From Burkholderiales bacterium Ga0077547 (GTDB lineage Bacteria > Pseudomonadota > Gammaproteobacteria > Burkholderiales > Burkholderiaceae_C): a stretch of 64,000 nucleotides of DNA. Positions 35,419 through 44,927 of this stretch are shown one piece after another (the stretch's first letter is position 1; each line of letters opens with the position of its first letter). The notes under the pieces are model-generated. The model searched no databases, had not been told where the DNA came from, and worked only from the letters and a program-made list of their open reading frames with translations. Both the position numbers and the translations under genes were made by a program. Location: assembly GCA_001464195.1 (NCBI GenBank), contig LNEY01000007.1, forward strand, positions 1-64,000, written 5' to 3'.

Positions 35419-36735
35419 GTGGCTGACCTCTTCGCTGCAGCACCGACGGCGCCATGGGCCGAGGCCCTGCGACCGAAGACACTGGACGAGGTCATCGGCC
35501 AGTCGCAGCTGATCGGCGCGGGCAAGCCGCTGCGGCTGGCGTTCGAATCCGGCAAGCCGCACTCGATGATCCTGTGGGGGCCGCCGGGCGTCGGCAAGAC
35601 GACGCTGGCCCGCTTGACGGCTTCGGCCTTCCAGTACGAATTCATCGCCTTGTCCGCTGTGTTCTCGGGGGTCAAGGACATCCGTGAGGCGATGGCGCAG
35701 GCTGAACAGAACCTCGCTCACGGCAAGAAGACGATCCTGTTCGTCGATGAAATCCACCGGTTCAACAAGAGCCAGCAGGACGGGCTGCTGCCTTTCGTCG
35801 AATCGGGGCTGGTGGTGTTCATCGGCGCCACGACGGAGAACCCGTCGTTCGAGGTGAATTCGGCGCTGCTGTCGCGCGCTCAGGTGTACGTCCTCGAAGC
35901 CTTGACGGACGCTGAACTGCGCCTGTTGTTCCAGCGTGCGCACGACACCTTCATGGCCCACCTTCAGCTCGACGATGCGGCCGTCAATGTGCTGGTCGGT
36001 TACGCCGATGGCGATGCCCGGCGACTGCTGAATCTGCTGGAGCAGACCGACACGGCAGCGCGCGCCGCCGCGTTGCAAACGATCGATGCGCCGTTCGTCA
36101 AGAACGCGCTGACGGCCAGCGGCAGGCGCTTTGACAAAGGCGGCGAGCACTTCTACGACCAGATTTCGGCCTTGCACAAGTCGGTGCGGGGGTCGAATCC
36201 CGATGGTGCGCTGTACTGGCTGTGCCGGATGCTCGATGGCGGTGCCGACCCGAGGTACCTGTCGCGCCGCATCGTGCGCATGGCCTGGGAAGACATCGGT
36301 CTGGCCGACCCGCGCGCGATGCAGATTGCCAACGACGCGGCCACCACCTACGAACGCCTGGGCTCACCGGAGGGCGAACTGGCGCTGGCGCAGGCGGTCA
36401 TCTACCTCGCGGTGGCCGCCAAAAGCAATGCGGGCTACAAGGCCTACAAACAGGCCAAGGCCTTCGTGAAGCAGGACAAGTCACGCGAGGTGCCGATCCA
36501 TCTGCGCAATGCGCCGACCCAACTGATGAAGGACCTCGGCTACGGCCACGAGTATCGCTACGCCCACGATGAACCGCAGGCCTACGCGGCGGGTGAGACC
36601 TACCTGCCCGATGACATGCAGGAGCCCGCCTGGTACCAGCCGGTCCCGCGTGGGCTGGAGCTCAAGATCGCCGAGAAGATGGCGTATCTGCGTCGGCTCG
36701 ACGACGACGCTCGAAACTCGCCGCCCGCCGACTGA
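35419..36735 (+). CDS. rarA: Replication-associated recombination protein RarA (MgsA)
   Basis: A 438-residue AAA+ ATPase related to clamp loaders and Holliday-junction motors, acting at stalled forks. Walker A is GPPGVGKT at 54-61, and Walker B is [20 protein letters not shown]. The [18 protein letters not shown] sensor region and C-terminal KPYRHAHD-like RarA tail are present ([19 protein letters not shown]). Start GTG at 35419 ([19 protein letters not shown]), with no nearer ATG giving the family N-terminus. Third gene of the ftsK-lolA-rarA unit. Confidence 0.95.
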   Translation: MADLFAAAPTAPWAEALRPKTLDEVIGQSQLIGAGKPLRLAFESGKPHSMILWGPPGVGKTTLARLTASAFQYEFIALSAVFSGVKDIREAMAQAEQNLAHGKKTILFVDEIHRFNKSQQDGLLPFVESGLVVFIGATTENPSFEVNSALLSRAQVYVLEALTDAELRLLFQRAHDTFMAHLQLDDAAVNVLVGYADGDARRLLNLLEQTDTAARAAALQTIDAPFVKNALTASGRRFDKGGEHFYDQISALHKSVRGSNPDGALYWLCRMLDGGADPRYLSRRIVRMAWEDIGLADPRAMQIANDAATTYERLGSPEGELALAQAVIYLAVAAKSNAGYKAYKQAKAFVKQDKSREVPIHLRNAPTQLMKDLGYGHEYRYAHDEPQAYAAGETYLPDDMQEPAWYQPVPRGLELKIAEKMAYLRRLDDDARNSPPAD

Positions 36736-36801
36736 TATTCACCATCGCGATGCGGCAAGTGACGCTGCATCGCAATCGCAGCGACGGGGGCCAGATGTCC
36801 C

Positions 36802-39147
36802 TCAGGCGGCAGTGGCCGGCGCGAGCCAGGCACGCCTGGCTTGGCGTGCGGGCGCCGGCGCTGTCGGCGACTGCCAGGTCGCATGCGCCGGTTCTGCCTG
36901 TGCCAGCAATTGGTCGCGCAGCCGCACCAAGTGCTGCGGTTCGCTGAGCAGGCGCATCTGATCGCCCACGCTCAAGCTGTCGAGGTCGTGCTTGGCGCGC
37001 AGGCGGCCTACCAGTTGGCGCCGGGCCCGGCCGCGCTGACCCCACATCGTGCTGCGCGCTCCCATGGCTTTTTGCACCACGTCGAACAGCCACGGGTTCT
37101 CCAGGGTGGCCCGCCAGTTCGCGAAGCGGCTCTGTTGGCGTGCGTTCTGCCGGGCATACGACGCTGCTTCGCGCAACACGGTCGGCGTGCGTGTCTCTTC
37201 GGGCGTGACGAGCAAGCCAAGTTGCCGCACCCGTTCGCCCAGCCCGGCGCGGCTGGTCAGGACCGCCAGTGGCACGGCGAGCAGCAGCGGAATGCCGACC
37301 GGTGCGAGCCAGAGCAGCGTCGCCGGCGCCAGCATGAGTGCGCTCACGCCCAGCGCCAACATCACCACGCCGATCAATGCAAAGCGATTCGATGCATCGG
37401 CCCAGCCGATGTCGTTGGCTTCGCGGGGCGGTGACTTCCAGTCCAGCTTCAGGCCGGTCAGCGCGACGACGACGAACAGCGTGTGCGCCACCATGCGCAG
37501 CGGCGCCTGGAATACCGACAGTGTTCCTTCCATCAGCGCGCCGCGCACCAGGGCTGCGCCACCGCCATACAGCGCCTGTTCACGGCGCAGCACGATGGCC
37601 ACCACGCCCAGGGCTCGCGGCATCACCAGCATGGCCAGCGTACCGGCCCACAGGGCGATGATCTCCAACGGCACCACGGCGTCGGTGTTGAAGATCGGGT
37701 GGCCGCCGAACAGCCACAACGCCACACCCAACACCACGTAGGCCAGCCACAGCGGCGCCGACAGGTAGGCCAGCGCGCCGGTCACCAGCATCGCCCGGTG
37801 CACCCCATGCAGGCCAGGCTCGGCCAGCAGCCGCGCGTTCTGCAGATTGCCCTGGCACCAGCGTCGATCGCGCTGAAGTTCTTCCAGCAGGTTCGGCGGT
37901 TGCTGTTCGTAGCTGCCCTCGAGGTCGTTGACCAGCCACACGTGGTAGCCGGCACGGCGCATCAGCGCGGCCTCGACAAAGTCGTGCGACAGGATGTGGC
38001 CGCTGAGGCCGCCGCGGCCCGGCAACGCCGCCAGTGCGCAGTGCGCCATGAAGGGTGCCACGCGCAGGATCGCGTTGTGGCCCCAGTAGTGTGATTCGCC
38101 CAGCTGCCAGTACTGCATGCCGGCGCTGAACAGTCGGCCGGTCACGCGGCCAGCGAACTGTTGGGCGCGTGCATGAATGGTCGACAGGCCGCTCGCCTGC
38201 GGCGCGGTCTGGATGATGCCGGCGTCGGGGTGCGCTTCCATCAGGCGCACCAGGCTCAGCAGGCAGTCACCGGTCATCACGCTGTCGGCGTCCAGCACCA
38301 CCATGTAGCGGTAGCTCTTTCCCCAGCGTCGGCAGAAGTCGGCCACGTTGCCTGATTTGCGCTGTGTGCGCCGCTGACGCCAGCGGTAGTGGATGCGGGT
38401 GCTGGCACCGAGCTCATCACGCAACTCTGCCCAGGCGGCGAGCTCGGCGGCGCGGATGGCCGGGTCATTGGTGTCGGACAACAGGTACACATCGAACAAG
38501 CGCGCGCCGCCCGCGGCAATCAGCGACTCCACCGTGGCGCGCAGCCCGGCGAACACGGTGGACACCTGCTCGTTGCAGATCGGCATGATGAGCGCGGTGC
38601 GCGCATCGGCAGCAATCGGACGGTGCGCGACCGATTGGCTTGAGAGCGCGTGCGGATCACCGCGCCACTGCACCCAGAACCCCATCATGGCGGTGTAAAA
38701 GCCTGCCGAGACCCATCCAAACAGGATGGAGAACAAGCCGATCTGGGTCGTGCGCAACCAGGCACTGTCGTAGCTTGGCAGCACGTGGTCCAGCATCGCG
38801 GTGGCCCCCACCACCGACAACGTGATCAGCGCCAGCAGCGTGCGCCGGCGTTGCGCAGCGGCTTGCTTCCAAGCGGCGGTGGCCGCTGCATCGGCAGGCG
38901 CGGGCGCTGCTTCATCGAAAGGGGCGTGAGCGAGGGGGGGCTGGCCCGCCAGCCGTGTCGCCAGGGCGATCCAGCCGTCCAGCAGTCCGCCGAAGAATCC
39001 ACGCCAGGGTAGCGCGGTCATCGAGCCGCGGTTCATCGGCGGCATGCTGGCGCCCATGCTCGGATGAACGAGTGCTGCCGGGGCGGCCGAGCCGGTGCTG
39101 GCTTCGGTCAAGGAGCGATTCAGGCGGTTGACAGGACGGTGATTCAT
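36802..39147 (-). CDS. opgH: Osmoregulated periplasmic glucan glucosyltransferase OpgH
   Basis: A 781-residue inner-membrane GT2 enzyme making the beta-glucan backbone of osmoregulated periplasmic glucans. Two hydrophobic helices (about 105-155) precede the glycosyltransferase domain with the D, DAD and QxxRW motifs (VVLDADSVMTGDCLLS; ILSHDFVEAALMRRAG; LQRDRRWCQGNLQN). Six or more C-terminal helices follow. The usual partner opgG, normally upstream in the same operon, is not present. The far N-terminus is Met-rich with several possible starts (also residues 31, 35, 38, 43). It is convergent with rarA. Confidence 0.92.
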   Translation of the reverse strand: MNHRPVNRLNRSLTEASTGSAAPAALVHPSMGASMPPMNRGSMTALPWRGFFGGLLDGWIALATRLAGQPPLAHAPFDEAAPAPADAAATAAWKQAAAQRRRTLLALITLSVVGATAMLDHVLPSYDSAWLRTTQIGLFSILFGWVSAGFYTAMMGFWVQWRGDPHALSSQSVAHRPIAADARTALIMPICNEQVSTVFAGLRATVESLIAAGGARLFDVYLLSDTNDPAIRAAELAAWAELRDELGASTRIHYRWRQRRTQRKSGNVADFCRRWGKSYRYMVVLDADSVMTGDCLLSLVRLMEAHPDAGIIQTAPQASGLSTIHARAQQFAGRVTGRLFSAGMQYWQLGESHYWGHNAILRVAPFMAHCALAALPGRGGLSGHILSHDFVEAALMRRAGYHVWLVNDLEGSYEQQPPNLLEELQRDRRWCQGNLQNARLLAEPGLHGVHRAMLVTGALAYLSAPLWLAYVVLGVALWLFGGHPIFNTDAVVPLEIIALWAGTLAMLVMPRALGVVAIVLRREQALYGGGAALVRGALMEGTLSVFQAPLRMVAHTLFVVVALTGLKLDWKSPPREANDIGWADASNRFALIGVVMLALGVSALMLAPATLLWLAPVGIPLLLAVPLAVLTSRAGLGERVRQLGLLVTPEETRTPTVLREAASYARQNARQQSRFANWRATLENPWLFDVVQKAMGARSTMWGQRGRARRQLVGRLRAKHDLDSLSVGDQMRLLSEPQHLVRLRDQLLAQAEPAHATWQSPTAPAPARQARRAWLAPATAA

Positions 39148-39348
39148 CGGGCGCTCGAAGGGACGATGAGCCCCCTGAGCGCAACGTGCATGCCAGTGTC
39201 GAAAGTGCCTTATGAATCAACTACTTGGGCCAGAAATTCCGCTCAGTGGCGACAAATCGCGGGTTTCTACGGCCTCTGACCTCGATTCTTGTCCCGAATC
39301 AGCGACTGCTTGTGGAGGTCAACTTCGCAAGCCGTTGATTTATATGAA

Positions 39349-40758
39349 CTAAATGCTGTCGCCAGTTGGCGACAGCGGCGCAGAGGGGGCGGCGTCCGCC
39401 GACCCATCGGGTCGCCCGTCGTTGCGAAAGAGCCCCGGCGTCAGGCCATGCTTCTGCAGCAGTCGGTAGAACTCGGTGCGGTTGCGATCGGCCAGCCGGG
39501 CGGCATCGGCCACGTTGCCGTCGGTGAGCTTGAGCAGCCCGACCAGGTAATCGCGCTCGAAGCGTTCGCGCGCCTGCGCGAAGCTCAGCACCTCGACACT
39601 GGGTACCCGCAGCGCACGCTGTACCAGCGTGAGCGGCACCAAGGGCGTGGTGGTCAGCGCGCAGACCTGCTCGACCACGTTGTGCAGCTGCCGCACATTG
39701 CCGGGCCACGGCGCGGCGGTCAGTGCCTTCAAGGCTTCTGGCGCGAACCCGTTCAGGCGCTTGCCGTACTTCTCGCTCAACGCCGACAGGAAATGGTTGG
39801 CCAGCAACGGAATGTCCTCGCGCCGTGCGCCGAGCGCGGGCAGGGTCAGCGCGACGACGTTCAGCCGGTAGTACAGGTCTTCGCGGAACTGGCCCTGTGC
39901 CATGGCCACATCCAGGTCGCGGTGGGTGGCCGACAAGATGCGCACATCGATGGGCAGGGACTGGTTGGCGCCCACAGGTCGCACCGAGCGCTCTTGCAGC
40001 ACCCGCAGCAGCTTGACCTGCAGGGCCGGTGGCATGTCGCCGATCTCGTCGAGAAACAGGCTGCCACCGTCGGCGGCCTGGAACAGCCCGCGGTGGTGGG
40101 CGACCGCGCCGGTGAACGAGCCTTTGACGTGGCCAAAGAGCTCGGACTCCAGCAATGCCTCGGGGATCGCGCTGCAGTTGACCGCCACGAAGGGCTGTGC
40201 CGCGCGCGGGCTGGCGCGGTGGATGGCTTGCGCCAGCAGCTCCTTGCCGCTGCCGCTTTCGCCGCAGATCAGCACGCTCGCATCGGACGCGGCCACCATC
40301 TTGGCTTCAGCCAGCAGCTCCGCCATCACCGCCGACCGGCTGACGATCGGTGCACGCCAGGCCTCATCGGTGCCGATGGGGTGGGCGGCCGGAGCGCCGA
40401 GCGCCAACGCCTGGGCGATCTTGTCGAGCAGCGCCTTGCCGTCGAAGGGCTTGGTCAGGTAGGTGAAGACGCCACGGGCGGTGGCTTCGACCGCATCGGG
40501 GATGGTGCCGTGTGCGGTCAGCAAGATGACGGGCAGTGCCGGGTGACGCGCACGGATCGCATCGAACAGCGCCAGCCCGTCTCGGCCGGGCAATTGCACG
40601 TCGCTGACCACCAACTGCGGTCGCGAGGCTTCGAGGTGGGCCAGCGCTTCTTCGGCCGATCCGACGCCGGTCACGTGGTAGCCCGCCGCCGTCAGGCGCA
40701 TCGACAGCAGCTGCAGCAGATCGGCATCGTCGTCGACGACGAGCAGCTTCGCACTCAT
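39349..40758 (-). CDS. Sigma-54-dependent response regulator (GlrR/QseF-like)
   Basis: A 469-residue NtrC-class regulator. Receiver domain 1-120 with phospho-acceptor D53 (VVSDVQLPG), acidic pair D10/D11 and K103. AAA+ domain with Walker A GESGSGKE (166-173). The sigma-54 contact loop reads GSFTGA (213-218) instead of the usual GAFTGA. A C-terminal Fis-type helix-turn-helix follows (DGNVADAARLADRNRTEFYR). It overlaps the QseG-like gene by 4 nt and follows a GlrK-like kinase: the glrK-qseG-glrR order of enterobacteria. Expected to activate envelope-stress genes or sRNAs from -24/-12 promoters. The C-terminal 35 residues are an unstructured Pro/Ala-rich tail. Confidence 0.9.
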   Translation of the reverse strand: MSAKLLVVDDDADLLQLLSMRLTAAGYHVTGVGSAEEALAHLEASRPQLVVSDVQLPGRDGLALFDAIRARHPALPVILLTAHGTIPDAVEATARGVFTYLTKPFDGKALLDKIAQALALGAPAAHPIGTDEAWRAPIVSRSAVMAELLAEAKMVAASDASVLICGESGSGKELLAQAIHRASPRAAQPFVAVNCSAIPEALLESELFGHVKGSFTGAVAHHRGLFQAADGGSLFLDEIGDMPPALQVKLLRVLQERSVRPVGANQSLPIDVRILSATHRDLDVAMAQGQFREDLYYRLNVVALTLPALGARREDIPLLANHFLSALSEKYGKRLNGFAPEALKALTAAPWPGNVRQLHNVVEQVCALTTTPLVPLTLVQRALRVPSVEVLSFAQARERFERDYLVGLLKLTDGNVADAARLADRNRTEFYRLLQKHGLTPGLFRNDGRPDGSADAAPSAPLSPTGDSI

Positions 40759-41480
40759 GAGGGCGCCTTGCGCAGGGTCGCCTTGGCGCGGGGCGACGAG
40801 GTGGCTTCGGTCGCTGCGGCAGGCGCGCTGCTGCCCGCAGCGCCAGGGGGGGCCGAGGAGATCGGACGCGGTGCCAGACTGCGCTCGATGGCTTTCAGCG
40901 CTTCGAGCTTTTCGTTGAGTTGCTTAACCTCGCGCTGGCTGTCACGCAACTCCTGGTTGCGGCGGTCGAGCAAGTCCTCCAGGCGTCGCAACTCCTGCAG
41001 CCGCGCCAGCAGCAGCCGAGCGATGGGCTGCCAGGCTTCGGCATCTGGCGTGACGCCCTTGGCCAGTGGCTCGACCAGCCCGATGGCTCGGGTCTGTTCA
41101 CCCCCGTTGCGAGTGAGCAGCAGCGCCATCGCCAGATCGATCGAGGTGTCCGGCGCCGGGGGCAGGGCGCTCAGACGGGCGATCTCCTGCGCCAACTCGC
41201 TGAGGGGCAGGGCGCGCAGCTGCTCGTGGTTGGCCAGTGCGCGCCGAGATGCCAGATCGGCAGGCGTGGCGAGATCGATGGGCGTCGGCGCTGCCACGGG
41301 CGTCGCGGCGATCACCGGTGGTGCCGTGGTGACCACGGTCGGTGTCGGCATGGGGGGCGGTGCTGGCGCGCGCTGCCACATCGAGCAACCTGAGGCGCTC
41401 ACGGCCCCAGCAACCACGATCACTGCGGCCAACGGCCGCAGTGCACACCGCCGCACGGCGGACTCAACGGACAGGAACAT
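40755..41480 (-). CDS. Outer-membrane lipoprotein, QseG/YfhG-like
   Basis: A 241-residue lipoprotein from the ATG at 41478-41480. The signal peptide MFLSVESAVRRCALRPLAAV ends in lipobox SASG-C (acylated Cys at about residue 32 of this start). A Pro/Thr-rich linker, a helical segment (LPLSELAQEIARLSALPPAP), and a coiled coil (LLARLQELRRLEDLLDRRNQ) follow. It lies between a histidine kinase (overlap 17 nt) and a sigma-54 regulator (overlap 4 nt), the position of QseG, which gates the kinase in enterobacteria. Homology to QseG is by position and architecture rather than strong sequence recognition. An alternative start lies at 41519. Confidence 0.7.
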   Translation of the reverse strand: MFLSVESAVRRCALRPLAAVIVVAGAVSASGCSMWQRAPAPPPMPTPTVVTTAPPVIAATPVAAPTPIDLATPADLASRRALANHEQLRALPLSELAQEIARLSALPPAPDTSIDLAMALLLTRNGGEQTRAIGLVEPLAKGVTPDAEAWQPIARLLLARLQELRRLEDLLDRRNQELRDSQREVKQLNEKLEALKAIERSLAPRPISSAPPGAAGSSAPAAATEATSSPRAKATLRKAPS

Positions 41481-42924
41481 GGGGTAATTCGATTCGGAAA
41501 TGGGCACCCGACGCTGCATTCTCGTCGGGCATCAAGAGGTCGATCTGACCATCGTGGGCGCGTACCAGTTCCTGCACGATCGACAGGCCGATGCCGCTGC
41601 CGCGCGGTGCGTCTGGTGGTTGGCGCTCGCCGCGGAAAAAGGGTTCGAACACGCGGGCACGGTCGGCGGCCGCGACGCCGGGACCTTCATCGATGACATC
41701 GATGCGCGCCCGCCCCGGCCACTGCGACACCGTGAAGACGATGCTTCCGCCGATCGGGCTGAACCGGATCGCGTTCGACAGCAGGTTGCCCAAGGCGGTG
41801 CCCAGCTTCTCGGCATCGACTTCCGCCTGGATCGGCCAACCGGTCACGGTGACCTTCAGCTTGCGCGCCTGCCATTGCAGTTTTTGCGCCTCGATCTGCT
41901 CAGCGATCAGGGCTGTCAGTTCCACCGGCCGGCGCACCAGGCGGCGCGCGTCAAAGGCAGCGGTGTTGAAGCGCAGCAGGTCCTCGATCTGGCCTTGCAG
42001 CACTGCGGTGTTCTGCCGCAGGATGCGCGCCACCTCGCGCTGCGGCTCGTTGAGCGTACCGGTCACGCCATCCTCGAGCAGCGCCACGCCTTCGCGCAGT
42101 GCGGCCAGCGGCGTCTTCAACTCGTGCGACACATGGCGCAGAAAGCGCGCTTTGTCGTCGTCGAGCTCTGCCAGGCGCAGCCGCAGCCACTCGAGGCGCC
42201 GGCCAAGTTGGCGCACGTCGGCCGGGCCGCGCATGTCGATGGCCTGGTCGAGCCGGTTCTCGCCCAGCCCCACGATGGCCGCTTCCAGCCGCTTCAGCGG
42301 CCGAGCCAGCCAGATACCGAAGGCGAGCGCCAGGCCGACCGCGACGGCAATTGCGGCCACGATCTGTCGGGCCAGTTCGGCGCGGCCCGATTCCAACCGC
42401 TCCAGCAAGGCTGCATTGCGCGACTCGGTCGCCAGCCGGACTTGGTCGGCGAGCTCGATGTTGAGCTGGCCCAGGTCGCGAAAGGCTGAGGTCAGCGTTT
42501 GCTCACGGTCACGCAGCGTCTCGGCATCGCCGCTGAGTTGCCGGCGCAGCGTCTGCAAGGTTCGATGCCACGCGGCGGCGAGCGACTGGCCACCGTCAGG
42601 CAACTCGACATCGCGGGTGCCTGCGGCCAACTGGTTGAGCGCATCAGCTGCCTCCTTGGCTGCTTCGTCGAAGCGCTGACGCAACAGCGGGTCGTCCAGC
42701 ACGAGGTACTGCCGCGCCGCACGCTCCATCGTCACGCTGCGCTCGGCCAGCCGCTGGGCAGCCGCGCTCAGTGACACCGCCTGCTGCGCGCCATCGCTGC
42801 TTTGTGTGATCAAGGCCTCGATCGTGAACAGACCGCGCAGCGACGCCGCGCTGAGCAGGCCGGCAATCAGCAAAAAGGCGACCAGCAGCAGTTGGTGAAA
42901 CGAAAAGCGGTCCAGCGAGAGCAT
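41464..42924 (-). CDS. Sensor histidine kinase (GlrK/QseE-like)
   Basis: A 486-residue membrane kinase. TM1 is near 11-31 and TM2 near 186-206, enclosing a helical periplasmic sensor of about 150 residues. A HAMP-like linker (about 207-258) leads to the phospho-acceptor H267 in FLRHVSHELKTPLAALREGV. The HATPase domain has N box LGNLLSNAIRFSPIGG, G1 VIDEGPGV and G2 RGSGIGLSIVQEL. It heads the operon with the QseG-like lipoprotein and the sigma-54 regulator. In E. coli this system responds to envelope state and controls small RNAs such as GlmY; the local targets are unknown. Confidence 0.9.
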   Translation of the reverse strand: MLSLDRFSFHQLLLVAFLLIAGLLSAASLRGLFTIEALITQSSDGAQQAVSLSAAAQRLAERSVTMERAARQYLVLDDPLLRQRFDEAAKEAADALNQLAAGTRDVELPDGGQSLAAAWHRTLQTLRRQLSGDAETLRDREQTLTSAFRDLGQLNIELADQVRLATESRNAALLERLESGRAELARQIVAAIAVAVGLALAFGIWLARPLKRLEAAIVGLGENRLDQAIDMRGPADVRQLGRRLEWLRLRLAELDDDKARFLRHVSHELKTPLAALREGVALLEDGVTGTLNEPQREVARILRQNTAVLQGQIEDLLRFNTAAFDARRLVRRPVELTALIAEQIEAQKLQWQARKLKVTVTGWPIQAEVDAEKLGTALGNLLSNAIRFSPIGGSIVFTVSQWPGRARIDVIDEGPGVAAADRARVFEPFFRGERQPPDAPRGSGIGLSIVQELVRAHDGQIDLLMPDENAASGAHFRIELPHVPVR

Positions 42925-43022
42925 GCGGGGGATTCTGCCTGCCTACCCCGAGCATTCCCTTGGGCGTATCGGCCACCCGATAATGAAAGCCGCCTTGTGC
43001 ATCAGACGCCACTGAATCCCCC
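42925..43022. other. Left boundary of the restriction-modification locus
   Basis: 98 nt between divergent kinase and mod starts. No inverted repeat, tRNA remnant or insertion-sequence end is visible, so the locus does not carry an obvious mobile border here. A possible -10 (GATAAT, 42979-42984) precedes mod, but no good -35 is seen. An accccc run precedes the ATG in place of a ribosome binding site. Confidence 0.4.
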
Positions 43023-44924
43023 ATGCCCGAAATCGTCTTCAAAGGCAAAGAGTACGTTTACAACCACCACCTGACGGTGCCGTACCGGCCGCTGGAGGTG
43101 CAGCCGGGCAAGGGCATCCGCCAAGGCGCTCCGGATTCCAACGGCGGTGGTGACCTGAACGGCAACCTCGTCATCCACGGCGACAACCTGCACGCACTGA
43201 AAAGCCTGCTGCCGCGCTACGCAGGCCAGGTCGATCTGATCTTCATCGACCCGCCTTACAACACCGGCAACGAAGGCTGGTGCTACAGCGATGGCGTGAA
43301 TTCGCCGATCATGAAAGAGTGGCTCAGCACTAATCCGGTTGATGGCGAGGACATGCTGCGCCACGACAAATGGCTGTGCATGATGTGGCCGCGTCTGGTG
43401 CTGCTGCGTGAGTTGCTGAGTGAAAGCGGCTCGATCTGGATCACGCTCGACGACAACGAGGTGCACCGGGCGCGGATGGTGCTGGATGAGATTTTTGGGG
43501 AGGACAACTTTCTTTCACAGATGGCGTGGGAGAAGGTCTACAGCCCTCGAATGGATGCTTCCGGGTTCAGCAAAGATTACGACGCCGTGCTCGGCTACGC
43601 CAAAAGCAGGCCCGACGCAGCGCTGTCACTGCAATCTACGGAACAGAACGCCCGAGCGTTTACATACGTCGACCCGCATTCCGGCCGGCGCGCGCGTCTG
43701 CGAACACTGCGGAAGGAGGGGTCTAACTCGTTGCGCGCCGATCGTCCGAACACTTGGTTCTCCATAACTGCTCCTGACGGAACACCTATCTGGCCGATCA
43801 AACCCGACGGCAAGGAGGGAACGTGGCGTTGGGAGGAGAAGAACGTTCTTGCCGAACTGAAGAAAGGCGCGCCTCAACTGTTGATTGAGAAGAACAGTGA
43901 AGGGACGTGGGAAGTTTGGGTCAAGCAATTCTTCAAAGGCGAAACCGAGCGGCCCGTTAGCACCATCCTTCGGCACTCGGAATTTGGTCACACGCACGAA
44001 GCGACTGAAGAAATCAAGCAGATATTCGGTGCGAAAGTGTTCGACACGCCTAAGCCCATTCGCCTGATTGAAGGGCTGCTTGAATTCGCTGCGGCGCCCG
44101 ATGCGCTGATCCTCGACAGCTTCGCCGGCTCTGGCACCACCGCGCACGCGGTGCTGAAGGCCAATGCGAAAGACGGCGGGACGCGCCGCTTCATCCTCGT
44201 CGAGGGCGAAGCCTATGCCGACACGCTGACCGCCGAGCGGGTGCGCCGCGCGATCAACGGCTATGCCTGGGTCGGCAACCAGCGCGAGGTGCTGCTCGAA
44301 GAAAAGATCACCTACACGCAGTTCAAGAAAGCCGACGCTTGGCTGGCGAAGGTCGAGGCGATCAAGGCGCGCGAAGGCTTTGCGGAGGGCGACTTGGCCG
44401 ACCAGGGCACGGTCACGCACAAGCGCTTCGACAAGATCAATGTCAAGCTCGACGATGGCGTGCTGCGCGTGGAAGGCGAGAAGCGCATTTCCGAACGCGC
44501 CGAGGGGCTGGGTGGCGAGTTCACCTACTGCACGCTGGGCGAGCCGCTCGACCTCGACAAGCTGCTCTCCGGTGAGCACCTGCCGTCAGCCGACGCGCTC
44601 GGCGCATGGCTGTTCCACACCGCTACCGGCGGCAGCCTGCCTGAGCTGCCTAAAGGCGCGCCCGAGTGGTACCTGGGCGAAGCGAAAGACGCACACGTGT
44701 GGCTGGTCTACCGGCCCGATCTGGCCTTTCTGAAAAGCCCGGAAGCGGCGTTGAACCTGTCGCGTGCGAAGGACTTCCAAAGTTGGGGCCGCGAGCATGA
44801 TGCTCCGGCCGTGCCGAAGCCGCATTTGGTTTTCGCGCCGGCCAAGTACCTGAGCAACCGGCAGTTGAAAGACTTCGGCGTTGACTACGCGCCGCTGCCG
44901 TTTGCGCTGTACCGGGAAGGGTGA
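43023..44924 (+). CDS. mod: Type III restriction-modification DNA methyltransferase (Mod)
   Basis: A 633-residue beta-class amino-methyltransferase. Motif IV DPPYNTGNEGW begins at 76, and the SAM motif I FAGSGTTAHAV begins at 367 (order IV then I, as in type III Mod). Between them, about residues 170-355, is the target recognition region. It is visibly less GC-rich: row 43981-44040 has 27 G/C of 60, row 44101-44160 has 41 of 60. The C-terminal part (about 410-633) is the Mod tail contacting Res. It modifies adenine N6 in an unknown sequence and is required for cleavage. Three nt after its stop begins the HEPN gene, then Res. Confidence 0.95.
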   Translation: MPEIVFKGKEYVYNHHLTVPYRPLEVQPGKGIRQGAPDSNGGGDLNGNLVIHGDNLHALKSLLPRYAGQVDLIFIDPPYNTGNEGWCYSDGVNSPIMKEWLSTNPVDGEDMLRHDKWLCMMWPRLVLLRELLSESGSIWITLDDNEVHRARMVLDEIFGEDNFLSQMAWEKVYSPRMDASGFSKDYDAVLGYAKSRPDAALSLQSTEQNARAFTYVDPHSGRRARLRTLRKEGSNSLRADRPNTWFSITAPDGTPIWPIKPDGKEGTWRWEEKNVLAELKKGAPQLLIEKNSEGTWEVWVKQFFKGETERPVSTILRHSEFGHTHEATEEIKQIFGAKVFDTPKPIRLIEGLLEFAAAPDALILDSFAGSGTTAHAVLKANAKDGGTRRFILVEGEAYADTLTAERVRRAINGYAWVGNQREVLLEEKITYTQFKKADAWLAKVEAIKAREGFAEGDLADQGTVTHKRFDKINVKLDDGVLRVEGEKRISERAEGLGGEFTYCTLGEPLDLDKLLSGEHLPSADALGAWLFHTATGGSLPELPKGAPEWYLGEAKDAHVWLVYRPDLAFLKSPEAALNLSRAKDFQSWGREHDAPAVPKPHLVFAPAKYLSNRQLKDFGVDYAPLPFALYREG

Positions 44925-44927
44925 GCG

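Noticed and set aside
39289-41487. 732-codon plus-strand frame opposite the sigma-54 regulator and lipoprotein
   Set aside because: The minus-strand proteins have intact catalytic motifs and coupled starts; the plus-strand product has none.
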